64,000 bases of DNA from Microvirga ossetica (lineage in GTDB: Bacteria > Pseudomonadota > Alphaproteobacteria > Rhizobiales > Beijerinckiaceae): contig NZ_CP016619.1 in NCBI RefSeq assembly GCF_002741015.1, positions 434,001 to 498,000 on the forward strand. The letters run 5' to 3'. A program made the translations under genes and the position numbers. Below the pieces are notes generated by a model. That model did no database searches and was not told the DNA's origin. It was given only the letters and a program-made list of their open reading frames with translations. Within the stretch, counting starts at the first letter, position 1, and every line of letters starts with the position of its first letter. Below are positions 1-9,783 of this stretch, piece after piece.

Positions 1-2
1 CC

Positions 3-122
3 CCAGTTCCGACGGATGAGGACCTTGCGCTGCTCGTGATGGAGGTAGCGCATTATTCATCCGATATCGCCGGATGGCTCCAAGGCCTGCACTCAGCCAT
101 CTCCGAGGAGTCGAGGCTCTAG
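3..122 (+). CDS. C-terminal end of an unidentified protein (cut by window start)
   Basis: An open frame enters from the left edge and ends at the TAG at 120-122, giving 39 residues that finish HSAISEESRL. Its codon use looks like real coding sequence, and it converges on ftsK with a GC-rich hairpin between the two stops, which supports a genuine gene end. No family is recognisable from so short a tail. Confidence 0.4.
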   Translation, partial: PVPTDEDLALLVMEVAHYSSDIAGWLQGLHSAISEESRL

Positions 123-135
123 AGGGCGCCTCCGG

Positions 136-150
136 CCCGCATCGTGCGGG
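136..150. terminator. Hairpin between convergent genes
   Basis: A perfect stem CCCGCA / TGCGGG with a 3-base loop sits between two converging stop codons (122 and 171). No U-tract follows on either strand, so it may be a bidirectional or Rho-assisted terminator. Confidence 0.35.
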
Positions 151-170
151 GACAAGACCGTTCAGTTGTC

Positions 171-3089
171 CTAATCCTCGAACGCCCCGCGCAAGATCCC
201 CCGCTTGCCGGCATGATTGGCAGGTCCGACGATGCCTTCCTTCTCCATGCGCTCCATGATCGAAGCCGCCCGGTTATAGCCGATCTGCAACCGACGCTGG
301 ATGTAGGATGTCGAGGCCTTCCTGTGCCGCAGGACGATGCCGACAGCCTGCTCATAGGCATCAGCCGATACGAGGCCGACATCGTCCTCGTCGGCGGGGA
401 GTTCGGGCTTTTCCAGATCCTCAGGCGTCTCATCATCGGCCGTGACAGCATCGAGATAAACAGGTTCACCCTGGCGCTTGAGATGCGCCACCACCTTCTC
501 GACCTCCTCGTCCGAGCAGAACGGACCGTGCACGCGCGTGATCCGCCCGCCGCCGGCCATGTACAGCATGTCGCCCTGGCCCAGAAGCTGCTCCGCCCCC
601 ATCGCGCCCAGGATCGTCCGGCTGTCGATCTTCGAGGTCACCTGGAACGAGATCCGGGTCGGGAAGTTCGCCTTGATCGTGCCGGTGATCACGTCCACGG
701 AAGGGCGCTGCGTCGCCAGGATCACGTGGATGCCGGCGGCTCTGGCCATCTGGGCCAGGCGCTGGATCGCGCCCTCGATCTCCTTGCCGGCCACCATCAT
801 CAGGTCCGCCATCTCGTCGACGATCACCACGATGTACGGCAGCGGATCGAGATCCATGATCTCTTCCGTGTACGTCAGCTCACCTGTGGCCTTGTCGAAG
901 CCTGTCTGGACTGTTCGCGTGATGACTTCACCCTTAGCCTTGGCCTCGACCACGCGGGCGTTGAAGCCGTCGATGTTGCGCACGCCGAGCTTCGCCATCT
1001 TCTTATAGCGCTCTTCCATCTCGCGCACCGCCCACCTCAGAGCAATGATCGCCTTCTTCGGGTCAGTGACCACGGGCGTGAGCAGATGCGGGATGCCATC
1101 GTAGACCGAGAGCTCGAGCATCTTCGGATCGACCATGATCAGGCGGCATTCTTCCGGCGTGAACCGGTAGAGCAGCGAGAGGATCATGGTGTTGATCGCC
1201 ACCGACTTGCCCGAGCCGGTGGTGCCGGCCACCAGCAGGTGCGGCATGCGGGCGAGATCGGCGATCACCGGCTCGCCGCCGATGGTCTTGCCGAGGCAGA
1301 TCGGAAGCTTCTGGTTCGACGCCTTGAAATCTGCGGCTTCCAGCATCTCGCGCAGGTACACCGTCTCGCGGCTCTCGTTCGGCATCTCGATGCCGATGGC
1401 ATTGCGGCCCTGGACCACGGCGACGCGGGCCGAGACCGCGCTCATCGAGCGGGCGATATCCTCCGAGAGAGCGATGACACGCGAGGATTTGACACCCGGG
1501 GCAGGCTCGAGCTCGTACAACGTGACCACCGGTCCTGGATGGACATGAATGACCTCACCCTTCACGCCGAAATCACGGATGACCCTCTCGACCCGTCCGG
1601 CTCTCTCTTCGAGAATATTTTCGGTGAGACTCGTGCCTCTGCTCTCAGACGGTCGCCCGAGCAGCTCGATATCAGGACGCTGGTAGAAGGCGAACCTCGA
1701 GCGCTGGGGCGCTGCGGGAGGGGGCAGCATAATGATCGGTGACCCAAAGACCGTCTCCTCCCCCGGGGCAGCAATCTCCGCATCCTGGGCCGGAAGCACG
1801 ACGTCCCGATACATGATTTCTTGCGCCGCTTCGATCACCTCGAGAGCAGAGGTCGCATCTAATCCAGGATGCTCCTCCTTCAGCATCTGCTCCCGCGGCG
1901 CACCTGAGGGGGCAAGCTCATCCTCAGCTGAGGCGATCGTCTCGATGGAGGCTCGCTTCTCCATGACGGCGGCTTTCTCGGCCGCGGGAGCGCGCGTCAC
2001 TGACTGCGGGGCAACTTTCGACTTGACCCGCAATAGGGTCTGGATTGGCGCGCTGTCCTCCCCGACCAGGGCGAGGTATCCAAGATCGACTTCCTGTTCC
2101 TGACCATCTGTCCTCGCGGGATTCACCTCCTCGACGACCTTGATCACTTCTCCGGTCCCATCCTCATCGCGCGTGACGGTAGCGACATCGGATTCGCCAT
2201 CCATGCCTCTATTGGCCCGATGATCAACCACCTCAGGTTTCTGGTCCGGTTCCTGTGATGCGGCCATGGCCCCGTCCGTGGATTGCATCTCCACGAGGTC
2301 GGCGGCGACACCCTCGAACACGTCCGGCTCCGAATGCCCGTCGAGACCGATGACATCGGCCTCCCTGGACTCGGAGCCGCACGCCTCACCGATGGTTGCG
2401 GCAAGGGGCGCCTCGGGGACTTCCGGTTCGTCAGCGACCGCGTCAGTGATCGTGAGCAAGGCGTGCTTCAGCGAGACGTCGATGCGGTACAGAGCCGATT
2501 GAAAGGCCGACGGGACGAACTTCGTTGACGGCATCGGGAGGGAGGTTATCGGGGGCTCTGGCACGGGCTGGGAAACCGTTTCGACGGCCTCGGAGCGGGG
2601 GATCTCAACGTCATGTAATGCCGATGCTCGAGACGGCTCGGCTTTCCTTGGCACATCAGTCGCCCTGGGCTGCTCCATCGCGGAAGCGGATGGCGGCTGA
2701 CCTGCGCTCTGGATCTTCTGGGTGAATGTCTTGAGCGGGGGAGCCTCGATGGCGGCGCGGAGCCTCTCGATCCGCTTGTGGATCTCGTCCTCGGGCTTGT
2801 TCATCGCCAACTCGGCCAAGCGATCCGCTCTCATCAGTTCGCCCGTTGGAAGGTCGAACACGTTCGTGTCCTGCGGCTTCCTGATGAACTTGTCGGGGGT
2901 GCGCGTGGACCGCACGCCGTGATCAAGAGCGAAAGCCTGCCACCAGCCGGGTTGGGCTTGGCCCATGGCCAGCCACGGCTCCTCCCAGTTGGTGCTGGGG
3001 CTGGCGTTCAAACTCTGGAACGGCAGGGCCTCACTCTCTTGCGATCTCCTGCAGCTTCCATCCTCGGTCCTTACCTCGAGTTTGGCCAT
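171..3089 (-). CDS. ftsK: FtsK/SpoIIIE-family DNA translocase, N-terminus rewritten by an IS
   Basis: ATP-driven double-stranded DNA pump of the FtsK/SpoIIIE family. FtsK proteins move chromosome termini at division or resolve dimers. As started here it has 972 residues. No membrane segments are visible, unlike the classical four-helix FtsK. A long acidic and proline-rich linker precedes the motor, which carries Walker A (GTTGSGKS) and Walker B ([10 protein letters not shown]). A C-terminal winged-helix gamma domain ([18 protein letters not shown]) should read KOPS-like DNA signals. The first five residues, MAKLE, are encoded by the left inverted repeat of the IS at 3075-4538. The native 5' end (14 codons, MRKISTPNDFLPSA) lies beyond the IS at 4585-4544. 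The frame also stays open upstream into the IS. Whether the new start is translated is unknown; I see no strong ribosome site before 3089. Confidence 0.85.
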   Translation of the reverse strand: MAKLEVRTEDGSCRRSQESEALPFQSLNASPSTNWEEPWLAMGQAQPGWWQAFALDHGVRSTRTPDKFIRKPQDTNVFDLPTGELMRADRLAELAMNKPEDEIHKRIERLRAAIEAPPLKTFTQKIQSAGQPPSASAMEQPRATDVPRKAEPSRASALHDVEIPRSEAVETVSQPVPEPPITSLPMPSTKFVPSAFQSALYRIDVSLKHALLTITDAVADEPEVPEAPLAATIGEACGSESREADVIGLDGHSEPDVFEGVAADLVEMQSTDGAMAASQEPDQKPEVVDHRANRGMDGESDVATVTRDEDGTGEVIKVVEEVNPARTDGQEQEVDLGYLALVGEDSAPIQTLLRVKSKVAPQSVTRAPAAEKAAVMEKRASIETIASAEDELAPSGAPREQMLKEEHPGLDATSALEVIEAAQEIMYRDVVLPAQDAEIAAPGEETVFGSPIIMLPPPAAPQRSRFAFYQRPDIELLGRPSESRGTSLTENILEERAGRVERVIRDFGVKGEVIHVHPGPVVTLYELEPAPGVKSSRVIALSEDIARSMSAVSARVAVVQGRNAIGIEMPNESRETVYLREMLEAADFKASNQKLPICLGKTIGGEPVIADLARMPHLLVAGTTGSGKSVAINTMILSLLYRFTPEECRLIMVDPKMLELSVYDGIPHLLTPVVTDPKKAIIALRWAVREMEERYKKMAKLGVRNIDGFNARVVEAKAKGEVITRTVQTGFDKATGELTYTEEIMDLDPLPYIVVIVDEMADLMMVAGKEIEGAIQRLAQMARAAGIHVILATQRPSVDVITGTIKANFPTRISFQVTSKIDSRTILGAMGAEQLLGQGDMLYMAGGGRITRVHGPFCSDEEVEKVVAHLKRQGEPVYLDAVTADDETPEDLEKPELPADEDDVGLVSADAYEQAVGIVLRHRKASTSYIQRRLQIGYNRAASIMERMEKEGIVGPANHAGKRGILRGAFED

Positions 3090-4538
3090 TTCTAGCAGGT
3101 GATGTGGGAGCGCGGGCGGCGAAGCGAACGATGCGGTAGGCTGGCGGAGTTTCCGCCAAGAGACGCCGCCATGCTGCATCTGCCCGCCCGCTTCGCCGCG
3201 ATCATTGTAGCCTTTGCGCCGCTGTTTCGCCACCGCACTTGGCGCCATGCCGAGGTGCTGCTCGTTGGGGCCATCCTGGCGCCTGGCAAACGCACTGTGA
3301 CCAGCCTTCTGCGTATCACTGGCCTCAGCCGCGAGCGCCACTTCGTCAACTACCATCGTGTGCTCAGCCGGGCTCGCTGGAACGGACGCGAGGCGGCCCG
3401 GCTGTTGCTGGGCCTGCTGGTTCACACCTTCATTCCAACCGGTCCGGTGATCCTTGGCCTGGATGACACCATTGAGCGCCGCCGCGGCAAGCGCATCAAA
3501 GCCAAGGGCATCTACCGCGATCCGGTGCGCTCCTCCGATGCTCATTTCGTCAAGGCCTCGGGCCTGCGGTGGATCAACCTCATGCTCCTGGCTCCCATTC
3601 CATGGGCAGCTCGCACCTGGGCCCTGCCGTTCCTCACTGCCCTGGCACCCTCCGAGCGGTATTGCCGTGAGCGGGGGCAGCGGCACAAAAAGCTGACCGA
3701 CTGGGCGCGTCAGATGATGCTGCAGGTCAGGCGGTGGTTGCCTGAGCGCGAATTGGTGCTGGTGGCCGATATGGGCTTTGCCGCCCTGGAACTGCTGGCA
3801 GCGCTGTCTCGCCGCGGCGTGATCTGTATTACCCGGCTTCGCCTGGATGCCGCCCTCTACGAGCCGGCTTCACGGCGCCGGCCGGGGACGAAGGGCCGTC
3901 CGCGCACCAAAGGAGCTCGGTTGCCGAACCTTTCCGATGTGTTGCTCCGGACGAGCACGCGCTGGCGCCGCGTCACGGTGCCTGGCTGGTATGGCGAAGG
4001 AGATCGCGTGGTCGAGTTCTGCTCGGCCACGGCCGTGTGGCGCCATGGCGGAAGACCCGTCGTTCCAATCCGCTGGGTCTTGCTGCGCGATCCCCTCAAG
4101 CGCTTCTCGCCGCAGGCCCTGCTGTGCACGGATCCCGCGCGGGATCCCGTGCAGATTATCCGCTGGTTCATCTTGCGGTGGCAGGTCGAGGTCACCTTCC
4201 AAGAGGCTCGGGCGCATTTGGGTGTGGAGACCCAGCGGCAATGGTCGGATCGTGCCGTCGCCCGCACCACGCCCTGCCTGTTCGGGCTGTTCTCGATCGT
4301 GACCCTGCTGGCAGGCCAACTCGGGCAACGCGCCCGCACGGCTGTTTCGATCGACAGCTGGTACCGCAAGTCTCATCCGACGTTTGCGGATACTCTCGCG
4401 GCCGTGCGGCAGCAGATCTGGCGTGAAACGGGTTTACTCACATCCCGGCATCGGCACAAAACGCCAAAACCCTCACGGGCGCTTCAGCGATGCTTAGTTT
4501 ACGCACTCTGCCACGCCGCTTGATTGGCTAAACTCGAA
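3075..4538 (+). mobile_element. IS701-like insertion sequence (1464 bp) with 5-bp target duplication
   Basis: The ends are imperfect inverted repeats: left CTCGAGTTTGGCCA and right (reverse complement) TTCGAGTTTAGCCA. CTTAC flanks both sides (3070-3074 and 4539-4543), which fits a target duplication. It carries one DDE transposase gene. The insertion lies inside the 5' end of ftsK, between native codons 14 and 15. Confidence 0.8.
3171..4523 (+). CDS. DDE transposase, IS701/IS4-like
   Basis: Transposase of the element at 3075-4538. The likely start is [12 protein letters not shown] at 3171; an in-frame start at 3099 would add 24 residues. Recognisable features are an aspartate block ([14 protein letters not shown]), a second aspartate region ([16 protein letters not shown]) and the C-terminal glutamate region ([19 protein letters not shown]), in the order expected for a DDE_5-type nuclease. 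About 450 residues matches the family. It appears intact, so the element may still be mobile. Confidence 0.8.
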   Translation: MLHLPARFAAIIVAFAPLFRHRTWRHAEVLLVGAILAPGKRTVTSLLRITGLSRERHFVNYHRVLSRARWNGREAARLLLGLLVHTFIPTGPVILGLDDTIERRRGKRIKAKGIYRDPVRSSDAHFVKASGLRWINLMLLAPIPWAARTWALPFLTALAPSERYCRERGQRHKKLTDWARQMMLQVRRWLPERELVLVADMGFAALELLAALSRRGVICITRLRLDAALYEPASRRRPGTKGRPRTKGARLPNLSDVLLRTSTRWRRVTVPGWYGEGDRVVEFCSATAVWRHGGRPVVPIRWVLLRDPLKRFSPQALLCTDPARDPVQIIRWFILRWQVEVTFQEARAHLGVETQRQWSDRAVARTTPCLFGLFSIVTLLAGQLGQRARTAVSIDSWYRKSHPTFADTLAAVRQQIWRETGLLTSRHRHKTPKPSRALQRCLVYALCHAA

Positions 4539-4543
4539 CTTAC

Positions 4544-4585
4544 GGCAGACGGAAGAAAATCGTTCGGCGTGGAGATCTTACGCAT
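4544..4585 (-). pseudogene. ftsK: Displaced native 5' end of ftsK
   Basis: On the minus strand an ATG at 4585-4583 begins MRKISTPNDFLPSA. It runs without a stop to the IS target duplication, where it joins in frame to VRTEDGSC at 3074. An in-frame TGA lies 18 bases upstream of this ATG, so this is a natural start region. Removing the IS and one CTTAC copy gives a 981-residue FtsK. Confidence 0.75.
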
Positions 4586-4997
4586 GAATAATAACAACGC
4601 TCATGAATGCGGCGGGGCCGTCCGGGACCTCCACACTCTGGATGAGGCCGGTAAATACCCAGTTATTGCGAAGGGCGACCGTGCGATCCCGCTATGAGAT
4701 CCACAAGGACGCGTCGATCCTACATAAATGAGGAGGGCGAGAAGGATGACACCAAGCTTGATGAGCCGTTCTGCACAATATCGTGTGAAGTGACGGGCTC
4801 GTCATTGGAACTGTCTAAGCTCAGCGCTGAGCCCCGCCATCTCAGTCCTACGGTTAACGATGTTCTAAGAATCCCGTACCGCGCCGTCAATAATGCTGCC
4901 TACACTGGCCCGAACCTTGGAAGCGTGAACGACCACAGCGCTTCACCGTGAGGCGCTCCGCGAGATGGATCATCTGCTGGTTCAGAGAGGTTGTGGC
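4586..4997. other. Stretch without a confident gene
   Basis: This is the original upstream region of ftsK. An open frame at 4694-4951 on the plus strand (85 codons, MRSTRTRRSYINEEGEK) has no ribosome site and no recognisable domain; I do not call it a gene. Confidence 0.4.
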
Positions 4998-5363
4998 ATG
5001 AAGAGGTTGATCACGAGAGCCGGTGCTGTAACGACCGCCCAGATGGATGGATACCTCATCGAAGAGCGGCTGCTTGATCGCATCATGATCCAAATCAGCG
5101 ACATGGGCGACGGGAACCTGGAGATCGCCTTTGATGACAGGGATCGGCGCTATCTGTCACAGTTCCCTGCCGCGCAGCACGCTCAATGGCTGACGGACGC
5201 AATGCTCCATGCCGAAGCTGGAGCCGCGCTCGAGACCCTTGAGGGTGAACCCGCTTGGATCGCCGAGGCGCCGCCCAGGCCGGCGTCCCGCATCAAGCCG
5301 ATGAGGCCAGCTCGGCAGGGGCATGACCTTCCACTCGGGCTGGAGTTCTTGAGACGCGGCTAA
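4998..5363 (+). CDS. Hypothetical protein, 121 aa
   Basis: Start chosen at ATG 4998 (MKRLITRAGAVTTAQ), because AGAGAGG lies about 7 bases upstream; an earlier ATG at 4965 lacks such a site. The protein is mixed alpha/beta in look, with an acidic middle (LEIAFDDRDRRYLSQFP) and a basic proline-containing tail. No membrane segment or signal peptide. Family not recognised. Confidence 0.5.
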   Translation: MKRLITRAGAVTTAQMDGYLIEERLLDRIMIQISDMGDGNLEIAFDDRDRRYLSQFPAAQHAQWLTDAMLHAEAGAALETLEGEPAWIAEAPPRPASRIKPMRPARQGHDLPLGLEFLRRG

Positions 5364-6345
5364 CCGTCATCAGAAGATCCCTGCCAGGAAATCGCGCCTG
5401 GTATCACCTGTTTGATGCGACTTTCCGCTTATAACGGCTTTGCCGTTGAACATTTATCGTCCAGGCGTCACGTCCTTTAGCGCCCCAAACAGGGAAGCTC
5501 CGGGGAGCTATGTTCAACCATGACCTGCCCCCAAGGCGGCAACACACATTCCCACACAGTCCCGTGCCGGTTCAGGTTCGAAAAAGCGAATTCATTGAAC
5601 GGTGTCTCAATGGCAAAGACGAGCAGCGACGCTATCCGCCTTGCACAATGCTCAAAATTGAGGCGGAACTTGCCGACACAGGGAGCACTCGAGAGCAATC
5701 CTTTCCCACGGGTAGGGCGTTACTGACGCATAGTGTTCCAGCTTAGGGGGTTGTGCTGGGGCCGTTACCGTTGCGAGGCAGTCATGGTGTCGGTGTTCAA
5801 CGAACTCATCCCATTGCTTGGGGTCCTTTCCGTATTCATCGCAATTTGCTCCCTGGAAGGGGCTTCCTAGACCGAGCCGATCAAAGGCAGATCCCAAGCC
5901 ATGTTCTCAATGCAGCCCTTTTATGAGGCATGGTGCATTGCAAAGAGGGGCGGTGAGGCCGATATCACCCTTGGCTGATTTCGACGCGGCACCGCCTTTT
6001 TCCTCCCGGCGAAGCCGTGTCAGCCATTCCCTCTGAAAGGTTTTGACGTTCGTCGGACCTCTACTTCGACGGGCCTCAAGCCCGGCTTTTTTCTTTTCTG
6101 ACCCTTCGCCGCTGGTCTCGGCCTTTTAGCGAAACGCCAACGATCGAGCATTTCGACTTTAGTTTGGGTCCACGGCAAGCGTTTGATCCCATGATGGCGC
6201 ACGTCATGGACGCTTTCCCAGCAACTCGCCCGGCATCACCGATGCGTTCTGCTGTCCAGTAAAGGATCACACGGGCTGGAAATAGTAACGGCGGTGGCCG
6301 AACCGATCGCGCCTCGGCCATCGCTTGTTCGCTCTGCAGAAGACC
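5364..6345. other. Long stretch without a recognisable gene
   Basis: About 980 bases. Several open frames of 60-80 codons exist on both strands, but none has a convincing ribosome site, domain or composition. The only clear signal is the terminator-like hairpin at 6070-6097, which implies that a gene once ended, or a transcript still ends, here. Confidence 0.4.
6070..6097 (+). terminator. Rho-independent terminator (plus strand)
   Basis: Stem CGGGC / GCCCG with a 5-base loop at 6070-6084 is followed by GCTTTTTTCTTTT. This is a textbook intrinsic terminator for rightward transcription, yet no recognisable rightward gene lies just before it. Confidence 0.6.
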
Positions 6346-6561
6346 TCAGTCAGCGGCTTCATATTTGAACGACAGTTTCAGCTTCACACGGTAGAATTCC
6401 ACTTTTCCGTCGTTGATGCTGATGTCCTGCTCGACGACCTCAGCGACGCGAAGATCGCGCAAAGTCTCGGCCGCGCGCTCTACGACTGCACTCGCGGCTT
6501 TTTCCCAAGATTCGGTGCTCGTCCCTACAAGTTCGATGACCTTGTAAACACTCTCTGCCAT
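6346..6561 (-). CDS. Dodecin family flavin-binding protein, 71 aa
   Basis: Dodecins form hollow dodecamers that sequester flavins and protect the cell from flavin photochemistry. The start MAESVYKVIELVGTSTES at 6561 gives 71 residues, the family's normal length; an upstream in-frame start would add 19 unrelated residues. The canonical YKVIELVGTS strand opens the protein, and the strand pair IVEQDI / YRVKLKLSFKYE closes it. The gene is monocistronic. A truncated relative lies at 29480-29551. Confidence 0.9.
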   Translation of the reverse strand: MAESVYKVIELVGTSTESWEKAASAVVERAAETLRDLRVAEVVEQDISINDGKVEFYRVKLKLSFKYEAAD

Positions 6562-6731
6562 CTGATTTCTCCCTGTCCGGAAAGTGCAAGATGCCAAAAG
6601 CGTCTTGCGGCGCTGCAACCCTGCTCCATGACGGATTAAATCTCGGATCTTCCCGTGCGGCCCTTGCTCGAGGCTCGAGGGCCCTCCACGCCGGGTCGGA
6701 GTTCACGCGGCTGACGTCGTTCCAAAATGGC

Positions 6732-6890
6732 CTATCGGCGATCCTCGCCCGCCGCCAGCTCCTCCAGGTGCTGGGCCGCCTCAAACAGGTGGAACTTGGC
6801 CTCGAGGAGTGAGACCTGCTGTGCGAGGCTGCGGATCGTCTCAGCCTGCTGGCGATACTCGGCCGCCTGGTCGCGGCGAAACGCCTCCAT
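6732..6890 (-). CDS. Small coiled-coil protein, 52 aa
   Basis: ATG at 6890 with GGAGG 9 bases upstream. The product MEAFRRDQAAEYRQQAETIR and onward is almost wholly heptad-like (RSLAQQVSLLEAKFHLFEAAQHLEEL) and ends GEDRR. It is probably a helical oligomeric protein. Function unknown. The ribosome site and amphipathic pattern argue against chance. Confidence 0.55.
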   Translation of the reverse strand: MEAFRRDQAAEYRQQAETIRSLAQQVSLLEAKFHLFEAAQHLEELAAGEDRR

Positions 6891-7036
6891 GACTCATGCC
6901 TCCGATAGAGTTTCTCGCCTACCAACGGCCAACAGACGCCGTGGTTCGCCGTTCCATAAACGCCCATTCCGATTTCGGAGACGCTCGAGGCGCCGTTCCT
7001 CATGGCAGCGATACGGCTAATGAAGTGGCAGGGGGT

Positions 7037-7276
7037 TCAGTCCAACCACGGCTGGAGCAGCGGCTTGGCGAGCTGCAGCTGCCGCACAATCCCCTGATGG
7101 GGGACACCCCTCTGCTGGAGAAATGCTTGGATCTGCTGCTTGGCATCTTCCCATGACATGCCCTGCTGATAGCAGCACTGCAGGTACTTCAGACTTCGCT
7201 CGCGGTTCAGCTCAGGAACCGCGAGCGGCGCCTGCTCGTCCAAAAAGCACTGGGCGACCAGATCCTCACAAGTCAT
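7037..7276 (-). CDS. Hypothetical protein, 79 aa
   Basis: Starts MTCEDLVAQCFLDEQAPLAV behind a GAGG-containing leader. Helical, glutamine-rich (QQGMSWEDAKQQIQAFLQQR), with no signal peptide or membrane segment. It lies in a leftward run of small genes (7276 to 6346) that could be co-transcribed. Family not recognised. Confidence 0.5.
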   Translation of the reverse strand: MTCEDLVAQCFLDEQAPLAVPELNRERSLKYLQCCYQQGMSWEDAKQQIQAFLQQRGVPHQGIVRQLQLAKPLLQPWLD

Positions 7277-7326
7277 TGGGGACCTCGCCGGTCAATGTGG
7301 TCGCTCAAGCCTGCCCCTGCCCACGT

Positions 7327-7593
7327 TCAGGACAGAAGCGAAACACCCGATGATGCAGCGCTCGAGGAGGTTCCCTGCGATATGGGCATGGTGAAGATGC
7401 TCTGCCTGTCCTCGTTCAGGACCACAAAATGATAGTTCCCGGCAGGACTGGAGAGCACCGGGTCGAGCGCAACCAACCCGTGGCTCATGCGGGCGACCTG
7501 CCGGGCGGCTTCGTCACTGGGGCAGTCATAGCCGACATCGTCTTCGGAGACGAGGTGCGCCCCCTGATGGAGGTCGAAGTAGTACCGGGGCAT
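7327..7593 (-). CDS. DUF6894 family protein, 88 aa
   Basis: Opens MPRYYFDLHQGAHLVSEDDV, the hallmark of the small DUF6894 proteins common in Rhizobiales (aromatic strand, then D-x-x-G, then a helix with EAA). GAGGAGAT lies just upstream of the ATG. Function unknown. Relatives are at 8725-8982 and 34157-34426 in this window. The serine-rich C-terminal tail (QGTSSSAASSG) is not part of the domain. Confidence 0.7.
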   Translation of the reverse strand: MPRYYFDLHQGAHLVSEDDVGYDCPSDEAARQVARMSHGLVALDPVLSSPAGNYHFVVLNEDRQSIFTMPISQGTSSSAASSGVSLLS

Positions 7594-8364
7594 GAGCCAT
7601 ATCTCCTCTCATGATGACGGCTGGGATCGTTGCTTCTGCTTGGGGAGCATCTCGTCTCGGCGGTGAACGTCAACGCCCGTCTTGTACTTCAACTCCGCCA
7701 CAAGGAGCTTGCAGATTGCCTGGGATGGTTGCTGTCGGCACATCGTGGTCCTGGCGCCGCAGTGATTGGCCGAGGATAAAGCTGCCTGGCTGTTGCTGAA
7801 CGCTCGGGCTATTCAGCGCCTGCTCCGCATTCCTCAGGGCCGCATCTGTAGCCTGTGGCAGCATGAGGCTCTCCCACCGCTCTGCCTGCGAAACCCCAAC
7901 TAACATATGTTGGCCAAAACTCGCGAACCGGTGCGGTGGTTTCAGCGGAGCCATAAGATGACGAACGTGAGCCGGCTTTTTTCTTTGCGGCCACGCTGAA
8001 ACCAACCCCCAGCGCGGGCTTGGGAGTGTGTGACGGGTCTGAGTCTCGCTTTTGGAATGCCCGTCACCCGAAGGCGGATCGGCATGACATGGTCTTTGCA
8101 GGTTCGTACCGGCAGCCAATCTCAAATGTCTCGGGCTGAGCACCCGCCCCGGTCCTGAATCGAGAGAGGCCAGTATACAGACACCATCTGAGCCGAAGCA
8201 TGCCTCTACGCCGCCAGCCTGAGTGTCGGAGGCATCCTTCCACCCGACATTCTGGATCAACCAGCCGGGTTCCCGGACCAACGCAACAAGCGAGTGGCTG
8301 CGAGCCACGACAGGCCCTTCCAGCAGGATCGGGCCTGTTCTGGGCTTGCCTGGCGGAGCTGTCG
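7594..8364. other. Stretch without a confident gene
   Basis: Open frames exist, for example a long minus-strand frame at 7670-8308 and one at 7809-7994, but they lack ribosome sites and plausible protein composition. An 8-bp inverted repeat (ACAGGCCC at 8310-8317, GGGCCTGT at 8331-8338) is the only structured element seen. It has no U-tract. Confidence 0.4.
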
Positions 8365-8580
8365 TTATATCTCCGAGCGAGAGCGAACCAGCGGCTGGGA
8401 TTTGCCCTCAAGCCACCGAGGGCGCAGGCCAGACATCCAATGCCGTGCCGAGGCTTTGGCGCCGAATAAGCCGGTGTCGCATTCTGTCGTCTTGGCGGCC
8501 CGTGAGCGGTCGAAATGGAACAGGTCGTCCTCGGCACGGTGCCGGGTCGTCCCCGAGCTATCGGTGGTCTGCTGGGTCAT
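8365..8580 (-). CDS. Possible small protein, 71 aa
   Basis: ATG at 8580 (MTQQTTDSSGTTRHRAEDD) is preceded by GGGAGAGG at good spacing. The sequence is hydrophilic and low in recognisable structure. It may be a small disordered protein or a chance frame; the ribosome site is the only positive evidence. Confidence 0.3.
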   Translation of the reverse strand: MTQQTTDSSGTTRHRAEDDLFHFDRSRAAKTTECDTGLFGAKASARHWMSGLRPRWLEGKSQPLVRSRSEI

Positions 8581-8724
8581 GGATGGTGCCTCTCCCTTGG
8601 CCTCTGACAACCTCAAGCTCTTCCTTAGGTTCCAGTCAGGTTAATGAGGAGAGCATGAGGATTCGTGGGGCAACTTCCGTGGTGTTAATAGCGGCCCTCA
8701 TTGATGGGCCGATTGAGTTCTCTG

Positions 8725-8982
8725 TCAGGTGTTTGCTGTTGAGGCTTGGGATAGGCTTTCCACGACCAGCGAAAGCGTAGCCCGCCAGACGATCTGTCCG
8801 GCCACGTCCTTTACATCGACGGTGAAGTCGCGCCGGCCCCCGACCGGCAATTCGTCCCATATAATATCGCGGAGAGCTTTCTTGGCTTCTTCCTTGGCCG
8901 CTTCGAGGTCCTCCAGGTCCACCCCTTCACGGTCTGGCGTGAAGTCCTCGCCATCATGGCTGTCAAAGAAAAAGCGAGGCAT
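8725..8982 (-). CDS. DUF6894 family protein, 85 aa
   Basis: Starts MPRFFFDSHDGEDFTPDREG at 8982, matching the family start; a frame extension of 8 residues upstream is not needed. A helix rich in alanine and lysine (LEAAKEEAKKALRDIIWDEL) follows, then a beta hairpin (FTVDVKDVAGQIVWRATLSL). It is the second of three DUF6894 copies here and the closest to the family pattern. Function unknown. Confidence 0.75.
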   Translation of the reverse strand: MPRFFFDSHDGEDFTPDREGVDLEDLEAAKEEAKKALRDIIWDELPVGGRRDFTVDVKDVAGQIVWRATLSLVVESLSQASTANT

Positions 8983-9053
8983 CGGCGCTCCAGCACTTGA
9001 GAACAATGGCCGTTAACGCTAGGGGGCTCGTTTCCCGTTCCAAGAGGGACTGT

Positions 9054-9398
9054 CTATAAAGTCGCCCATGTTCCCAAGACACCGATCACCTGAGCCATCC
9101 TGTATGGCTTCGAGAGGATGATCCCGCCGGGGACCGGCATCATTCGCTCCGCATAGCCTGTCACGTACAGGACGGACAGATGGGGGAAGCGCTCGCGGTA
9201 GGCCTTGGCCACCGTCCAGCCATCGGCGCCGGGCAGGCGAATGTCGGTCAACAGGGCATCGACGGCGATCCCGGTGTGCAGGAGCTCCAGGGCCTGGCTG
9301 CCGCTAGCTACTTCGCTGACCTCGAACCCGGCATCCTCCAGGCCTGCCACGGCCATCTCACGGACAAACGGATCATCTTCGACGACCAAGACCTTCAT
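9054..9398 (-). CDS. Single-domain response regulator (CheY-like), 114 aa
   Basis: A receiver domain without an output domain. MKVLVVEDDPFVREMAV carries the acidic pair, LLTDIRLPGADGW holds the phosphoacceptor aspartate, a threonine appears in LYVTGYAE, and the conserved lysine is in ILSKPYRM. The start at 9398 fits the domain; an upstream in-frame start adds 17 residues. Such stand-alone receivers shuttle phosphate or block partners. No histidine kinase is adjacent, so its partner must be elsewhere. Confidence 0.85.
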   Translation of the reverse strand: MKVLVVEDDPFVREMAVAGLEDAGFEVSEVASGSQALELLHTGIAVDALLTDIRLPGADGWTVAKAYRERFPHLSVLYVTGYAERMMPVPGGIILSKPYRMAQVIGVLGTWATL

Positions 9399-9572
9399 TG
9401 CGTCTGCACTTGCATGGTTTCTGCCTATGTGGAGGCATGTAGCTCTCATCGCTTGAGACGCAATTCAGTTCCACGGGATCCTCCCGCGAAATTACCCTAC
9501 GCCGACGTGAGGTTCTCCGTCTGGGGGTCGAGAGGATCCGGGTGCCTTTCTGCATCCGGCGATCCGGAAATC

Positions 9573-9668
9573 CTACGCCTGCGCGCCGTGCGACCCGGCA
9601 ATGCCATCCTCGTGGTCGAGCCCCATCAGCTCGGCCAGGCGCGTCCTGGCCCGATTGACCCGGCAAGG
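9573..9668 (-). pseudogene. Remnant of an ECF sigma factor C-terminus
   Basis: The minus strand encodes CRVNRARTRLAELMGLDHED and a short tail ending at the TAG at 9575-9573. RVNRARTRLAELM closely matches region 4 of the intact EcfG-like sigma at 57842-58549 (KSRVNRARTQLAAML). The preceding residues are unrelated, so only the last helix and tail survive. This rests on a short match. Confidence 0.35.
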
Positions 9669-9783
9669 TTGCGAGAAGCGCATGAACCAGATCGTAGCGG
9701 CAACTTGGAACCAACCCTTTTGCTCGCCGCTGTCATGGAGACCCACGTCGGCCAAATGGCTGACCGCCGAAAGGAAGCTTCAG
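9669..9783. other. Short gap before the DUF6489 gene
   Basis: Nothing is recognised here. Together with the sigma remnant it forms a 385-base stretch between the response regulator and the DUF6489 gene that holds no intact gene. Confidence 0.35.

Noticed and set aside
144..1742. A 532-codon open frame on the plus strand opposite ftsK
   Set aside because: It is histidine/arginine/aspartate-rich shadow sequence produced by GC-rich codons of ftsK on the other strand; it has no domain and no ribosome site.
3090..3686. A longer ftsK start at 3686
   Set aside because: That stretch is the antisense of the IS transposase and was never part of ftsK; the true upstream part is at 4585-4544.
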